Assembly: GCA_938092015.1 (NCBI GenBank)
Contig: CALKOT010000022.1
Location: 16,503 to 80,502, forward strand
Length of the DNA stretch: 64,000 nt
Reading direction: 5' to 3'
From: an uncultured Paracoccaceae bacterium
GTDB lineage: Bacteria > Pseudomonadota > Alphaproteobacteria > Rhodobacterales > Rhodobacteraceae
Numbering within the stretch: position 1 is the first letter of the stretch; each line of letters opens with the position of its first letter. Positions 55,437-63,843 of the stretch are shown here, piece after piece. The notes below the pieces were generated by a model. The model worked only from the letters and a program-made list of their open reading frames with translations, was not told the origin of the DNA and ran no database searches. The position numbers and the translations under genes were made by a program.

Positions 55437-56318
55437 ATGCCGATCAGCGCTGCCAAGCCGGAAAAGAAGTTCATTGAGGTTAATGGCCGCCAGATGGCCT
55501 ATGTCGAGATGGGATCAGGCGATCCGATCGTCTTTCAACACGGCAATCCGACATCATCCTACCTGTGGCGCAACATCATGCCCCATGTCGCCGACCAGGG
55601 GCGTTGCATAGCGGTCGATCTGATCGGCATGGGCGATAGCGACAAGCTGCCGGACAGTGGACCATATAGATACACGTTCGCCGAACACCGCGAATTTCTG
55701 CATGCGGTTTGGGAACAGCTTGGCGTCACACAGGATGTCACGCTGGTCATCCACGACTGGGGCAGCGCCCTTGGGTTCGATTGGGCGCGGCAGAACGCTG
55801 AAAAGGTCAAGGGCATCTGTTATATGGAAGCTGTTGTTGGCCCCGTTCCGTCCTGGGACGATTGGCCGGAAAATGCCCGCAACATCTTTCAGGCGCTACG
55901 GTCGCCCGCTGGTGAAGATCTGATCCTGGAAAAGAACATCTTTGTAGAGCGCATCCTCACATCCTCAATCATGCGCACACTGAGCGACGAAGAAATGAAC
56001 GAATACCGCCGCCCATTCGCTGAGGCAGGCGAAGGTCGCCGCCCTACCCTCACCTGGCCCCGACAGATTCCCGTAGCGGGAGAACCTGCAGATGTCGTCC
56101 AGATAGCCACTGGCTACGCCAAATGGATGGCGAGCAATGACATTCCAAAGCTGTTCATCGACGCCCAGCCGGGATCGATTCTGACCGGCAAGGCGCGGGA
56201 TTTTGCCCTCAGCTTCAAGAACCAGACAGTTTCAACAGCCAAGGGACTTCACTTTCTGCAAGAGGACAGCCCGGATGAAATTGGTGTGGCGCTCTCAAAC
56301 TGGTTGAAGTCGCTCTAA
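55437..56318 (+). CDS. Haloalkane dehalogenase (HLD-II type)
   Basis: This alpha/beta-hydrolase of 293 residues hydrolyses carbon-halogen bonds to alcohol and halide. The nucleophile Asp and a halide-binding Trp are adjacent in HDWGSALGF (near residue 105). The second halide-stabilising Asn is in QHGNPTSSYLW. The catalytic Glu is in CYMEAVVGP, as in LinB/DhaA. The His is in GLHFLQEDSPDEIG. All key residues are intact, so activity is likely. AGGAGG precedes the ATG. The Rieske gene follows after 64 bp. Confidence 0.92.
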   Translation: MPISAAKPEKKFIEVNGRQMAYVEMGSGDPIVFQHGNPTSSYLWRNIMPHVADQGRCIAVDLIGMGDSDKLPDSGPYRYTFAEHREFLHAVWEQLGVTQDVTLVIHDWGSALGFDWARQNAEKVKGICYMEAVVGPVPSWDDWPENARNIFQALRSPAGEDLILEKNIFVERILTSSIMRTLSDEEMNEYRRPFAEAGEGRRPTLTWPRQIPVAGEPADVVQIATGYAKWMASNDIPKLFIDAQPGSILTGKARDFALSFKNQTVSTAKGLHFLQEDSPDEIGVALSNWLKSL

Positions 56319-56382
56319 CTATCGAAACTGCTTGATCACAAAACGTGGCTCCCTCTAATCTCGACGCAAAGAGGGAACCACC

Positions 56383-57531
56383 ATGAACAAGCCACACCTG
56401 AACCTCCGCCCCGATGACGCGCCGTTTCGCGCTGACCCAAAGCGGTCCTTCACCATGCCTGCGCGGTTCTACACCGACGCCGGTATCTACGAGGCGGAGA
56501 AGGAGGCGATTTTCTATCGCACATGGCACTACGCAGGCCACGTCAGTCAGGTGAATGAACAGCGGTCCTACTTCACGACCAAGATCCACAACCAGAACGC
56601 CTTCATCGCAAAAGGCCGCGATGGCGCAATTCGCGGCTTCTATAATGTCTGCCCGCACCGGGGTCACGAATTGGTCGAAGGCGCTGGTAAGAAGAACGTC
56701 ATCACTTGCCCCTACCACGCCTGGGCCTTCGACTTTGATGGCAAGCTGGTGAATGCGCGGAACTCTGACAACGTCGCAGGCTTCGACAAATCGCAATTCT
56801 CCCTCCGCGAAGTACGGGTAGAGATTTTCTGCGGCCTCATCATGATTAACCTCGATCCGAACGCCCAGCCTTTCGCCGAACAGTTTGACGGGCTGGAGGC
56901 TGAAATCCGCCAATACCTGCCCCGCGTGGATGAACTCGCCTTTGCGCAGCGCGACACTTACGATGTGGCGTCGAACTGGAAGGTCCTCGTCGACAACTTC
57001 CTCGAATGCTACCACTGCGCCACTGCCCACTATGACTTTGTCGATCTGGTGGACATGGACAGCTACCGGACGATCACGCACAAGCGCTACTCGAGCCAAT
57101 GCTCAGCCGCGCCACGCACCACTGCAAGCTCCGCCTACACATTCGAAAAGGGCGACGTCGATTTTGGCTATGCAGGCTTCTTCGTCTGGCCAAACTTCAC
57201 CATCTGGATCTATCCGGGTGAGCCAAACCTGTCCGTCCTCCAAATGAACCCCTCAGACGTTGAACGCTGCACCGAATATCAGGACTGGTTCACACTGGGC
57301 GGCGAAGTCACAAAACAGCTTTCCGACGCCATCGCCTATCAAAAAGACGTGTTGCAGCCTGAAGACATCGGCCTCTGCGAAAGCGTGCAGAAAGGCCTGC
57401 AATCCAAGGGCTACAATCAAGGCCGGTTCATCGTGGACGAAGGCCTGACGGAGCTTTCCGAACACGCCGTCCACCACTTTCAGACGATGGTGATGGAGGC
57501 GCTGGGCGTTGCCCCGGACGATTTGCCCTAA
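56383..57531 (+). CDS. Rieske non-heme iron oxygenase, alpha subunit
   Basis: This 382-residue ring-hydroxylating/demethylating oxygenase has a Rieske [2Fe-2S] site, CPHRGH...CPYHAW (about residues 88-111). The mononuclear iron site is seen in DNFLECYHCATAH with a downstream Asp. It resembles quaternary-amine monooxygenases (choline, carnitine or stachydrine types) more than aromatic dioxygenases, but this is a family impression. No reductase gene is adjacent, so an unlinked partner is needed. Confidence 0.87.
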   Translation: MNKPHLNLRPDDAPFRADPKRSFTMPARFYTDAGIYEAEKEAIFYRTWHYAGHVSQVNEQRSYFTTKIHNQNAFIAKGRDGAIRGFYNVCPHRGHELVEGAGKKNVITCPYHAWAFDFDGKLVNARNSDNVAGFDKSQFSLREVRVEIFCGLIMINLDPNAQPFAEQFDGLEAEIRQYLPRVDELAFAQRDTYDVASNWKVLVDNFLECYHCATAHYDFVDLVDMDSYRTITHKRYSSQCSAAPRTTASSAYTFEKGDVDFGYAGFFVWPNFTIWIYPGEPNLSVLQMNPSDVERCTEYQDWFTLGGEVTKQLSDAIAYQKDVLQPEDIGLCESVQKGLQSKGYNQGRFIVDEGLTELSEHAVHHFQTMVMEALGVAPDDLP

Positions 57532-57636
57532 CGGAACAGCCAGACACCGCCTTGCACCACCTCACGGACCAGCCTAAACACCCGTGTCTGATCGGGTGCA
57601 GTGCGCGCCAAATGTTCTATGAGAAGGATTTCGAAG

Positions 57637-58608
57637 ATGGCTGACGGGGCGCCCATGGCGGAAATGCCAACCGAAGATGTAAATGTTGGCGAGACCTTCG
57701 GGATCGATGCAAACATGACGGTCAAAGGCTTTGCTGAGCGTTCTGATCGCGTGCCGGAAATCGACACGAACTACGTTTTTGACCGCGATACGACACTCGC
57801 CATTCTTGCAGGCTTTTCGCACAATCGCCGCGTCATGGTGCAGGGTTACCACGGCACGGGTAAATCGACCCATATCGAACAGGTCGCTGCCCGCCTGAAC
57901 TGGCCTTGCGTGCGTGTGAACCTCGACAGCCACATCTCTCGTATCGACCTCATTGGTAAAGACGCGATTGAGCTGAAAGACGGCGTTCAGGTCACAACGT
58001 TCAAAGAAGGCATCTTGCCTTGGGCTTTGCGCACGAACACCGCCATCGTGTTCGACGAGTACGACGCAGGTCGCCCGGACGTGATGTTCGTGATCCAGCG
58101 CGTGCTGGAAGTTGACGGCAAGTTGACGCTGCTGGACCAGAACGAAGTGATCCACCCGCACCCGTCCTTCCGCCTGTTCGCCACCGCCAACACCATCGGC
58201 CTTGGCGACACCACGGGCCTCTACCACGGTACGCAGCAGATCAACCAAGGCCAGATGGACCGCTGGTCACTGGTCACCACGCTGAACTACCTGCCCCACG
58301 CGCAGGAAGCCGCCATCGTGCAGGCCAAATGCCCAACGACCGACGCCAAAGTCGTCAGCCAGATGGTTACCGTCGCTGAACTGACGCGGAACGCCTTCAT
58401 GAACGGCGACCTGTCGACCGTGATGTCACCGCGTACCGTCATCGCATGGGCTGATAACACAGCGATCTTCAACGATGTCGGTTTTGCTTTCCGCCTGACC
58501 TTCCTGAACAAATGCGATGAGCTGGAACGCCAGACCGTTGCTGAGTTCTACCAGCGTTGCTTCGGTGAAGAATTGCCGGAAAGCGCTGCAAGCGTAAGCC
58601 TGGGGTAA
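57637..58608 (+). CDS. cobS: Aerobic cobaltochelatase subunit CobS
   Basis: This 323-residue AAA+ ATPase drives cobalt insertion into hydrogenobyrinate a,c-diamide together with CobN and CobT. Walker A is [13 protein letters not shown] (near residue 70), Walker B is [10 protein letters not shown], and the sensor segment [14 protein letters not shown] is present. ATG 57637 ([10 protein letters not shown]) is preferred over 57601 because an AAGGA ribosome site precedes it. A hairpin follows the stop. Confidence 0.95.
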   Translation: MADGAPMAEMPTEDVNVGETFGIDANMTVKGFAERSDRVPEIDTNYVFDRDTTLAILAGFSHNRRVMVQGYHGTGKSTHIEQVAARLNWPCVRVNLDSHISRIDLIGKDAIELKDGVQVTTFKEGILPWALRTNTAIVFDEYDAGRPDVMFVIQRVLEVDGKLTLLDQNEVIHPHPSFRLFATANTIGLGDTTGLYHGTQQINQGQMDRWSLVTTLNYLPHAQEAAIVQAKCPTTDAKVVSQMVTVAELTRNAFMNGDLSTVMSPRTVIAWADNTAIFNDVGFAFRLTFLNKCDELERQTVAEFYQRCFGEELPESAASVSLG

Positions 58609-58615
58609 ATTGAAC

Positions 58616-58653
58616 AGGGCGCAAAGTGGTATCTTGATACTCACCTGCGCCCT
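58616..58653 (+). terminator. Hairpin after cobS
   Basis: AGGGCGCA and TGCGCCCT (outer 8 bp) enclose a second stem built on GTATC/GATAC. It starts 7 nt after the cobS stop, without a U-run. It would separate cobS from the downstream ORF-cobT unit. Confidence 0.5.
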
Positions 58654-58673
58654 AGTTCTGCCTGCTACCTCAA

Positions 58674-58703
58674 TTGACCCGGTTGCATGGTTCAATGTTT
58701 AAT
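58674..58703 (+). promoter_or_regulatory. Possible promoter of the ORF-cobT unit
   Basis: TTGACC and TTTAAT are separated by 18 nt between the cobS hairpin and the unrecognised gene at 58751. A hairpin (GCGCAGG at 58710 with CCTGCGC ending at 58747) reaches to 3 nt before the start codon and could mask the ribosome site. Pattern only. Confidence 0.4.
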
Positions 58704-58750
58704 CTCGCTGCGCAGGGTATTTTGACGCCATTTCAGGGTACCTGCGCCCG

Positions 58751-59053
58751 ATGGACGAACAGACAGCGAAGCATGCAAAGGGCCTTGGCGTTCGGTATAC
58801 TGAGATTGCAAATCTGCTGGACTATTTGAACAACGAAACGAGGGACAAATCTGAGGATATCAGCGCCGCAAAACTGGATGAACTCTACAACTACGCCTTT
58901 TCTGACATGATATCAGTCCTTGAAGCGAGTAAGGGGAGCGAGGTGCAAAGCCTTCTTCTCGATGATCGCAAAGCAGGACAAGGCGTACGTGACAGAGCCC
59001 AGCAAAACCTTGCCGTGTGCTTCAAGATGCTTGGAGAAGTCGAGAAAAACTAA
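58751..59053 (+). CDS. Unrecognised 100-residue protein between cobS and cobT
   Basis: This small, soluble, helix-rich protein is acidic to neutral and has no signal peptide, TM helix or cysteine cluster (one Cys in [14 protein letters not shown]). It opens [20 protein letters not shown]. Its base composition looks lower in G+C than cobS and cobT on either side. The stop TAA overlaps the cobT ATG by one base, so it is translationally coupled to cobT even though a hairpin separates it from cobS. cobS and cobT are usually adjacent, so this looks like an insertion. I do not recognise a family. Confidence 0.7.
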   Translation: MDEQTAKHAKGLGVRYTEIANLLDYLNNETRDKSEDISAAKLDELYNYAFSDMISVLEASKGSEVQSLLLDDRKAGQGVRDRAQQNLAVCFKMLGEVEKN

Positions 59054-60936
59054 TGACGGATCAGAAAACACCCAATCCGGTAGAGCCGTTCAAAAAAGCC
59101 CTCGGCGAAGCCACGCGCGCCATGGCGAATGAGCCTGAGCTGAACGTCGCCTATTCTGTCGATCCTCCAGGTGTTGCAAACGATACGCTGCGCCTGCCCC
59201 AGATCAGCCGCAGAATGACGCGGGCCGAAGTGATGCTGGCGCGCGGTGAAGCTGACGCGCAAGCCCTGCGCATGCGGTTCCACAATGACAGCACCCACAA
59301 CCGCTACACCCCGCGCGGGGAAACCGCCCGCACGATCTACGAAGCGATGGAAAACGCCCGGTGCGAGTCGCTCGGCGCCCGCGCCATGCCCGGCGTTGGC
59401 GACAACCTTGACGCCAAGCTGACCGATCAGGCCACGAAACGCGGCTATTCCGAAATCTCAACCATGTCAGAGGCGCCGGTGGCTGAGGCTGCGGCCCTCA
59501 TGCTCCGCCAGCGCGCCACTGGCCGGGACATTCCGGCGGGCGCCGCGCAGCTTTACGACCTCTGGAAAGATGGTCTTGAAGGCATGGCGGACGAAAGCAT
59601 TGACCAGCTTGTCGACTGCCTCGACGATCAGGTCGCCTTCGCCAAAGCCGCCCGTCAGGTCATTGAAGATCTTGGCTATGGCGACCAACTTGGCGAAGAC
59701 CCCGATGCGCCGGATGACAATCCTGAGGAACAGGACGAAGCGGACGAATCCGAAGACGACAGCGATGACAGCGGCGGCGATGAGGGGCAGGACGATATGC
59801 CCCCCGATGAGATGTCGACCGAAGAATCGGACGATGTCGACACCCAGCGCGCCGAAGTCGAGGCTGTCATGGACGACAGCGAATCTGACAGCGACGATGA
59901 AGTGCCCGCCGAGGATGATGGAGACCCGCCAACCGCCCCTCCCCAATTCCCCGATAGCGAAGCGTCGAAGGACTATCGCATCTATTCACGGATGCACGAC
60001 GAGCAGATTCTCGCCGAGGAACTGTGCGATGAACAGGAATTGGAGCGTCTGCGGTCTTACCTCGACAAGCAGCTTGAGCCGCTGAAAGGCGCAGTATCCC
60101 GCCTCGCAAACAAACTGCAGCGCCGCCTGCAGGCGCAGCAGAATCGCAGTTGGGAGTTTGATCTGGAAGAAGGCATCCTCGACGCAGGCCGCCTTGCACG
60201 GGTCGTCACCAATCCGATGACGCCGCTGAGTTTCAAGATGGAGAATGATACGGAGTTCAAGGACACCGTCGTCACCCTTCTGATTGACAACTCAGGCTCC
60301 ATGCGCGGGCGCCCGATTTCCATCGCGGCGATATCGGCGGACGTTCTGGCGCGGACGCTGGAACGCTGCAACGTCAAGGTCGAAATCCTCGGCTTCACCA
60401 CCAAGGCGTGGAAAGGCGGACAGGCCCGCGAAGATTGGCTGAAAGAGGGTCGCCCAGCGAACCCCGGCCGTCTGAATGACTTGCGCCACATCATCTACAA
60501 AGGCGCCGACAGCCCATGGAGGCGTGCGCGCCGGAACCTCGGCTTGATGATGCGCGAAGGCCTTTTGAAGGAAAACATCGACGGTGAAGCGCTGGAATGG
60601 GCGCATAACCGGATGCGCAACCGGCCAGAGCAGCGCAAGATCATGATGGTGATCTCCGACGGCGCGCCGGTGGACGATTCAACACTATCCGTGAACCCGT
60701 CGAACTATCTCGAACGCCACCTCCGCGATGTTATCGACATGATTGAGCGGAAGTCGCCCGTAGAGCTACTCGCCATCGGCATCGGCCATGACGTCACTCG
60801 CTATTACGAACGCGCCGTGACTATCACCGATGTGGAGCAATTGGCCGGCGCGATGACAGAGCAGTTGGCCGCCTTGTTCGACACAGATCCCCGCGCCGCG
60901 TCGCGCGCAGATCGCATGGCGAAACGCAGGGCTTAA
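59053..60936 (+). CDS. cobT: Aerobic cobaltochelatase subunit CobT
   Basis: This 627-residue protein partners CobS in a chaperone-like ring that activates CobN. Residues about 215-300 form a very acidic Asp/Glu-rich stretch typical of CobT. The C-terminal von Willebrand A domain has the MIDAS motif DNSGSM (near residue 412) and [11 protein letters not shown]. The start at 59053 overlaps the preceding ORF stop; an in-frame ATG at 59017 lies inside that ORF. Confidence 0.95.
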   Translation: MTDQKTPNPVEPFKKALGEATRAMANEPELNVAYSVDPPGVANDTLRLPQISRRMTRAEVMLARGEADAQALRMRFHNDSTHNRYTPRGETARTIYEAMENARCESLGARAMPGVGDNLDAKLTDQATKRGYSEISTMSEAPVAEAAALMLRQRATGRDIPAGAAQLYDLWKDGLEGMADESIDQLVDCLDDQVAFAKAARQVIEDLGYGDQLGEDPDAPDDNPEEQDEADESEDDSDDSGGDEGQDDMPPDEMSTEESDDVDTQRAEVEAVMDDSESDSDDEVPAEDDGDPPTAPPQFPDSEASKDYRIYSRMHDEQILAEELCDEQELERLRSYLDKQLEPLKGAVSRLANKLQRRLQAQQNRSWEFDLEEGILDAGRLARVVTNPMTPLSFKMENDTEFKDTVVTLLIDNSGSMRGRPISIAAISADVLARTLERCNVKVEILGFTTKAWKGGQAREDWLKEGRPANPGRLNDLRHIIYKGADSPWRRARRNLGLMMREGLLKENIDGEALEWAHNRMRNRPEQRKIMMVISDGAPVDDSTLSVNPSNYLERHLRDVIDMIERKSPVELLAIGIGHDVTRYYERAVTITDVEQLAGAMTEQLAALFDTDPRAASRADRMAKRRA

Positions 60937-60979
60937 GAAGTAGATGAGGTGCGCCACGGCGCACCTCGGCCGCCGTCAA

Positions 60980-61071
60980 AGTAGATCAAAACATGAACAA
61001 ATTGTGGCTATCTCATTGACGATCAATACAGATCAATGAGTTAGCCAAGCTTTCACTTGTGAAAGGTTTTG
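60980..61071 (+). repeat. Intergenic palindromic element, copy 3
   Basis: AGTAGATCA at 60980 and TGAACAAATT at 60994 precede CTTTCACTTGTGAAAGG at 61050-61066 and then TTTTG. Both distances (70 and 56 nt) equal those of copy 1. Between them this copy also holds a long inverted repeat (CTATCTCATTGA with TCAATGAGTTAG) not found in the other two. It lies between convergent cobT and a small membrane-protein gene, just after a hairpin (AGGTGCGC/GCGCACCT) that follows cobT. Confidence 0.6.
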
Positions 61072-61077
61072 TGCGAT

Positions 61078-61407
61078 TCAGCGCCGACCATTCCGCAAGA
61101 ACATACCACGTCGCTTCGATGCGCCTGAACCTCGGCCCATATAGAGCAACACCAAAGCCAGCAGAATGAACGTCAGCGCTGCATTCCAGTTCAAGGCGGG
61201 CAGAACGAAGTTATCCCAGATATCCGGCGACAGGTTTTTCTCGGTAAAGGAGTTAAGCCCGATTAGGCTATCGCGGTGCAGTTTGGCCCACGCTTCAGCG
61301 ATGGAGCCAAACTCCATCTCGCCCCCCTGCTGCGGCCCTCGCCAGTAGTCATATGCAAGCGCGCCAAGCCCCAGGGCCGCACATAGAAGTCCCAGTAATT
61401 TGCTCAA
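61078..61407 (-). CDS. Small membrane protein, unknown
   Basis: This protein of about 109 residues has two hydrophobic helices (near residues 3-20 and 78-98) joined by a soluble loop with KNLSPDIWDNFVLPALNWN, and ends in a basic tail (GASKRRGMFLRNGRR). The TTG at 61407 has GGAGGG about 5 nt upstream and is preferred over the GTG at 61419, which would overlap that ribosome site. No family was recognised. Confidence 0.65.
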   Translation of the reverse strand: MSKLLGLLCAALGLGALAYDYWRGPQQGGEMEFGSIAEAWAKLHRDSLIGLNSFTEKNLSPDIWDNFVLPALNWNAALTFILLALVLLYMGRGSGASKRRGMFLRNGRR

Positions 61408-61535
61408 GTCGCCCTCCACCGGCGCATTTTCGCCGTACCTCCCGTCTTCGAGCGCGAAACTATCGACTTACCCCCCGACATTCAACCAATCACGCCTTGC
61501 GCTGAAATGCCGGGCGGCTATATATCCGCCTCAAC

Positions 61536-61625
61536 GGAGAGGTGGCCGAGTGGTCGAAGGCGCACGCCTGGAAAGTGTGTAGGCGGGGAACCGTCTCCAG
61601 GGTTCGAATCCCTGTCTCTCCGCCA
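61536..61625 (+). tRNA. tRNA-Ser (anticodon GGA)
   Basis: This 90-nt tRNA has a long variable arm, acceptor stem GGAGAGG/TCTCTCC, discriminator G and encoded CCA. The anticodon arm CACGC-CTGGAAA-GTGTG gives GGA. The T-loop is GGTTCGAATCC. Its 3' end is the probable attachment site of the element that begins immediately downstream. Confidence 0.96.
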
Positions 61626-61686
61626 CTGACTTCCGGTGGTCAGCTAAGTCCCTGAAAAACATTATATACTTGTTTTTTAAGGCACT

Positions 61687-61730
61687 GGACCCCATCATCA
61701 CCCCCTAAATGGACCCCAATTCGGACCCCA
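61687..61730 (+). repeat. Phased GGACCCCA repeats before the integrase
   Basis: GGACCCCA occurs at 61687, 61711 and 61723, in steps of 24 and 12 bp, with a decayed unit possible at 61699. Repeats phased at about 12 bp just before an integrase gene suggest binding sites for the integrase, an excisionase or a regulator. Confidence 0.5.
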
Positions 61731-61734
61731 AGAG

Positions 61735-63327
61735 GTGATGATGAATGGCTTTCAGCGTAGCTACCCTGTTCACAAGATTCACCTCAAGAAAGGTAAGTAC
61801 TATGCCTCGGTGAAGGTGCCGCAAGAGATCAGGCATCTACACAGCGAACCAAGGTTTAGACTTTCTACGGGTACAAGCGATAAGAACCACGCCGAAAGAT
61901 TAGCTAGAGATAGAGTTGTACCGGAGATCCACAGGCGACTTGATGCTCTATTCGATCAGCTTGATCCGTTCGTTGAGGGCTTGCGGGATCTTCTCGAGCA
62001 GGAGGGTGTCGATGTTGCTCAGTGGTATCGCGATGGGAAGATCACGCATCGAGTATCTGGTGAACAAACGCGAGCGTGGCAGACCCTTGGGTTGACCTTG
62101 GTCAATTCCAACGGAAAAGCCGCGGTTTTATCTGAAGTTTGGTCAGCACATGACTACCCTTCCCTTTGTAAGCTTGTAACTGGTCTCGGGTATGCCGTTC
62201 CGGGACATCTCCTGAAATTCCTTAGCGATGAAGCGCGGCAGTCGATAGATGAACTGACTGCACCTAGGTCCTTGCCGACTAAGGATGCATTGGCGTTGAT
62301 CCAAGACCTCCCGCCGTCATTAGAGGGATTGAAAGATGTTTTCATCGGAGCAGCAGACAAGGAACATGCTCATGTAAAGGTTGCTGGGAATGCAGCGGTT
62401 TTGTTCTCAGATCTCGCTCACCAGCACATCGAGGCGAAGAGATCCTCAGACAGCCAAGACGTTCATTCGAAGCGTAAGAAGGCTTGTGAGATGTTTCTCA
62501 AGGTGAATGGAGACCGAGCCTTAGCCGACTACGACAAGCTGCACATGCTAGAGATGGCTCGTTTTATGGATAACGACGAGAATGGGCGGCAGTGGGCACA
62601 TGCATCCATTAAGAACTATGTGTCGTATACTAAGCAGGCTTTCGACTTTGCATCAGAGTTGAGAGGCCCGAACGGTAAGGTTCTCCTACAACAGCACCCG
62701 ATGCATGACTTTAAGTTGTCAGACTACGGGTCGAGATCCAGATCATATGCGCCATTCACCACCAACGAACTACACGAATTGTTCCTTCTCGAGATGGGCA
62801 AGGACAGCCGGCTTTTGCTATCCATTTTGGTGACGACTGGCATGAGATTAGACGAGGCAGCCCTGCTAACGTCGGAGCGCATACTAGAGCACGAGGGCGT
62901 TCTTTCGTTCTCTCTCGTGCCAGACGCTGAAGATAATGACGGCGTTAAGGTGAAAAACCGGCAGTCTATGCGTTATGTGCCTGTCCCTGATGTCATCAAG
63001 CCCATGCTTGGCAACCTCGGCCCCGGACGCCTATTTAGCTACAGAATGAACGCTGAGGGGAAGTCTGAGAACGCAGCATCCAAAGAACTGATGCGGTACA
63101 TTCGTCAGGTGACTGATGATCCACGCAAGGTAGTTCATAGTCTACGGGGCAACCTTAAAGACCTCCTGCGAGATGCGGGTGTCTCCAAGGAGATTAACGA
63201 CTTCATAACCGGCCATGCACAAGGCGATGTTGCTGGTGGGCGTTACGGCAGTGGGCCTTCGATGGCAGTTCGTAAGCAAACGCTGGATAGCATCAAGCAT
63301 CCGTGGCTTCAGCAGAGCCCAGATTAG
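61735..63327 (+). CDS. Tyrosine recombinase / phage-type integrase
   Basis: This 530-residue integrase has an N-terminal arm-binding-like segment (KGKYYASVKVP), a long insert-containing core-binding domain and a C-terminal catalytic domain. The catalytic residues are visible: R371 in TTGMRLDEAAL, H468 and R471 in VHSLRG, H494 in TGHAQGD and Tyr504 in GGRYGSG. All appear intact. GTG 61735 or ATG 61738/61741 may be the start; AGAGG best suits 61741. It is the first gene after tRNA-Ser and reads away from it. Confidence 0.9.
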   Translation: MMMNGFQRSYPVHKIHLKKGKYYASVKVPQEIRHLHSEPRFRLSTGTSDKNHAERLARDRVVPEIHRRLDALFDQLDPFVEGLRDLLEQEGVDVAQWYRDGKITHRVSGEQTRAWQTLGLTLVNSNGKAAVLSEVWSAHDYPSLCKLVTGLGYAVPGHLLKFLSDEARQSIDELTAPRSLPTKDALALIQDLPPSLEGLKDVFIGAADKEHAHVKVAGNAAVLFSDLAHQHIEAKRSSDSQDVHSKRKKACEMFLKVNGDRALADYDKLHMLEMARFMDNDENGRQWAHASIKNYVSYTKQAFDFASELRGPNGKVLLQQHPMHDFKLSDYGSRSRSYAPFTTNELHELFLLEMGKDSRLLLSILVTTGMRLDEAALLTSERILEHEGVLSFSLVPDAEDNDGVKVKNRQSMRYVPVPDVIKPMLGNLGPGRLFSYRMNAEGKSENAASKELMRYIRQVTDDPRKVVHSLRGNLKDLLRDAGVSKEINDFITGHAQGDVAGGRYGSGPSMAVRKQTLDSIKHPWLQQSPD

Positions 63328-63358
63328 CCATTGCAACTGTTTCGAAAACGTCACAGAA

Positions 63359-63843
63359 CTACCTAGAATATTCAGTATAGTATTTTAGGTAAGCAGCTTC
63401 TGCCTCTTCTTTTGATTTGTATGTTTTCCCCAAGAACTCCCATTGTTCTTTAGCGGTGGGAGCCTTACGGTTCGCATAAAAAGCACTGTTGTACAGTTCA
63501 GGGTTTGTTTGTTTTTGCGTTATCTTCGGCTTTTTGCATCCGGTATACCAACTGCTTTTAGCATTTCATCATGTTGACTAGAGAGTTGCGTGGATAACTT
63601 TGTAAAATCAGCCGATAATTTTTCCAGCTCTCGACCTTGTTCTGGCACCATAGTCCTACCAGCTTCGGAAAGCGTACCCGCAGCAGCAAAAACCGCGCCG
63701 GAAATCATCATAGTCGAACCGACAGCTAGAGCTGCCAAATTGGTGACCCGGAGGCCCAAGCCGTCAGGATCAACCCCAATCAATGCAAAAATTGCCAGCA
63801 CGAGCGCACCAAATAGAAACAACCCCCAGCCTAGCTCTTTCAT
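63359..63843 (-). pseudogene. Island membrane protein with apparent -1 frameshift
   Basis: ATG 63843 opens a frame of 107 residues with two TM helices (about 5-23 and 35-58), then a polar part ending DEMLKAVGIPDAKSRR at 63520. At a run of five A (near 63535) the -1 frame continues without stops for over 50 codons (KKPKITQKQTNPELYNSAFY, later KTYKSKEEAEAAYLKYY) to TAG at 63359. That continuation has no start codon of its own and looks like real coding sequence. One extra A would join them into 161 residues. This is a deletion mutant or possibly slippage-dependent expression. Confidence 0.55.

Noticed and set aside
60980..61071. Copy 3 element as a conserved structured RNA
   Set aside because: Its long inverted repeat is not shared by copies 1 and 2, so a common fold is not supported.
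63520..63560. Programmed -1 ribosomal frameshift at the A run
   Set aside because: The heptamer in the zero frame (A AAA AGC) is a poor slippery site and I saw no clear downstream pseudoknot; a deletion is simpler, though slippage is not excluded.
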